From Noviherbaspirillum saxi (GTDB lineage Bacteria > Pseudomonadota > Gammaproteobacteria > Burkholderiales > Burkholderiaceae_D): a DNA stretch of 64,000 bases. Position 1 is the stretch's first letter, and each line of letters opens with the position of its first letter. The stretch is from positions 930,001 through 994,000 of the forward strand of contig NZ_QYUO01000003.1 in NCBI RefSeq assembly GCF_003591035.1, in the 5' to 3' direction. The notes beneath the pieces were generated by a model that saw nothing but the letters and a program-made list of their open reading frames with translations, searched no databases and had not been told where the DNA came from. Shown here in pieces: positions 63,365-64,000 of the stretch. The position numbers and the translations under genes were made by a program.

Positions 63365-63384
<20 letters not shown>
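61840..63384 (+). CDS. LivM permease fused to a LivG ATPase lacking Walker A
   Basis: 514 residues. Residues 1-345 are a complete LivM permease (NLMCGYVGQVSFGHSVFSGI; ends PKGLVHPLMRPW). Residues 346-514 continue in frame as LivG from VCKAGLARTFQLSKPFGGMS onward, with Q-loop, divergent signature LTAFERRK (from 408), Walker B LLLMDE (428-433) and H-loop IIEHVMK. The first 80 or so residues of LivG, including the whole Walker A GxxGxGKT, are absent. This looks like an in-frame deletion joining two genes. The fused ATPase could not bind ATP normally unless it relies on the LivF partner, encoded with a 20-bp overlap. Confidence 0.88.

Positions 63385-64000
<616 letters not shown>

Overview
The window looks like a chromosomal segment of a metabolically versatile betaproteobacterium of the order Burkholderiales (Oxalobacteraceae/Burkholderiaceae-like). 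The grounds are fairly GC-rich coding with lower-GC accessory patches, several branched-chain-amino-acid-type (Liv) ABC transporters, a Bug/TctC-type tripartite tricarboxylate receptor, biotin-independent malonate decarboxylase, and many CoA-ligase, CoA-transferase and flavin-monooxygenase genes. No rRNA, tRNA or CRISPR array was seen. The genus assignment is inference.

Layout. 1-4.4 kb: a GH16 lipoprotein, an ACAD10-like phosphotransferase, a quinone oxidoreductase and a DJ-1/PfpI protein. 4.6-11.5 kb: an acyl-CoA ligase followed by a complete Liv-type importer (binding protein, two permeases, two ATPases), with a terminator-like attenuator after the binding-protein gene. 11.5-14.8 kb: a small overlapping gene pair, a stand-alone class C beta-lactamase and two decayed insertion sequences butted together. 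14.8-27.2 kb: a lower-GC catabolic/export island with DUF1302, DUF1329, YCF48-like and MMPL/RND export genes, a double-domain TetR regulator, a Baeyer-Villiger monooxygenase and an HSL-type esterase, bordered and interrupted by IS remnants. 27.4-31.7 kb: DUF3703, a LysR/metallo-beta-lactamase-fold pair, and zwf with two HexR-like boxes. 32-40 kb: a GntR regulator, a tripartite-type periplasmic receptor and a complete malonate decarboxylase operon (mdcACDEGBH), then a convergent CoA-transferase/citryl-CoA lyase pair. 42-47.7 kb: two small envelope proteins, a histidine phosphatase, and a LysR regulator divergent from a penicillin/AHL-acylase lipoprotein. 47.8-51.8 kb: an SnoaL-FMO fusion with a clear sigma-54 promoter and an upstream palindrome, next to an AcoR-type activator. 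53-59.4 kb: a decayed FAH gene and then a translationally coupled pair of large paralogous proteins with Fic-like signatures, the second carrying five tandem repeats of about 120 residues. 59.5-64 kb: a second Liv importer in which LivM is fused to a LivG that has lost its Walker A region.

How the genes work together. The monooxygenase and esterase would turn a ketone into an ester and cleave it, with the RND/DUF1302/DUF1329 group moving the hydrophobic compound across the envelope. The mdc genes convert malonate to acetate plus CO2 on a dedicated acyl carrier protein with its own prosthetic-group enzymes; uptake would depend on the adjacent receptor plus membrane subunits encoded elsewhere. 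The CoA-transferase/lyase pair would activate and split a citrate-like acid. The FMO is under sigma-54 control, probably by its neighbour.

The most unusual parts are the Fic-like pair with its repeat array (A-B-C-B'-A' order, nuclear-localisation-like basic clusters, flanking hairpins), the P-loop-less LivM-LivG fusion, and several substituted catalytic motifs (the ligase A3 loop, LivF Walker A, and the Fic His of the first paralogue).
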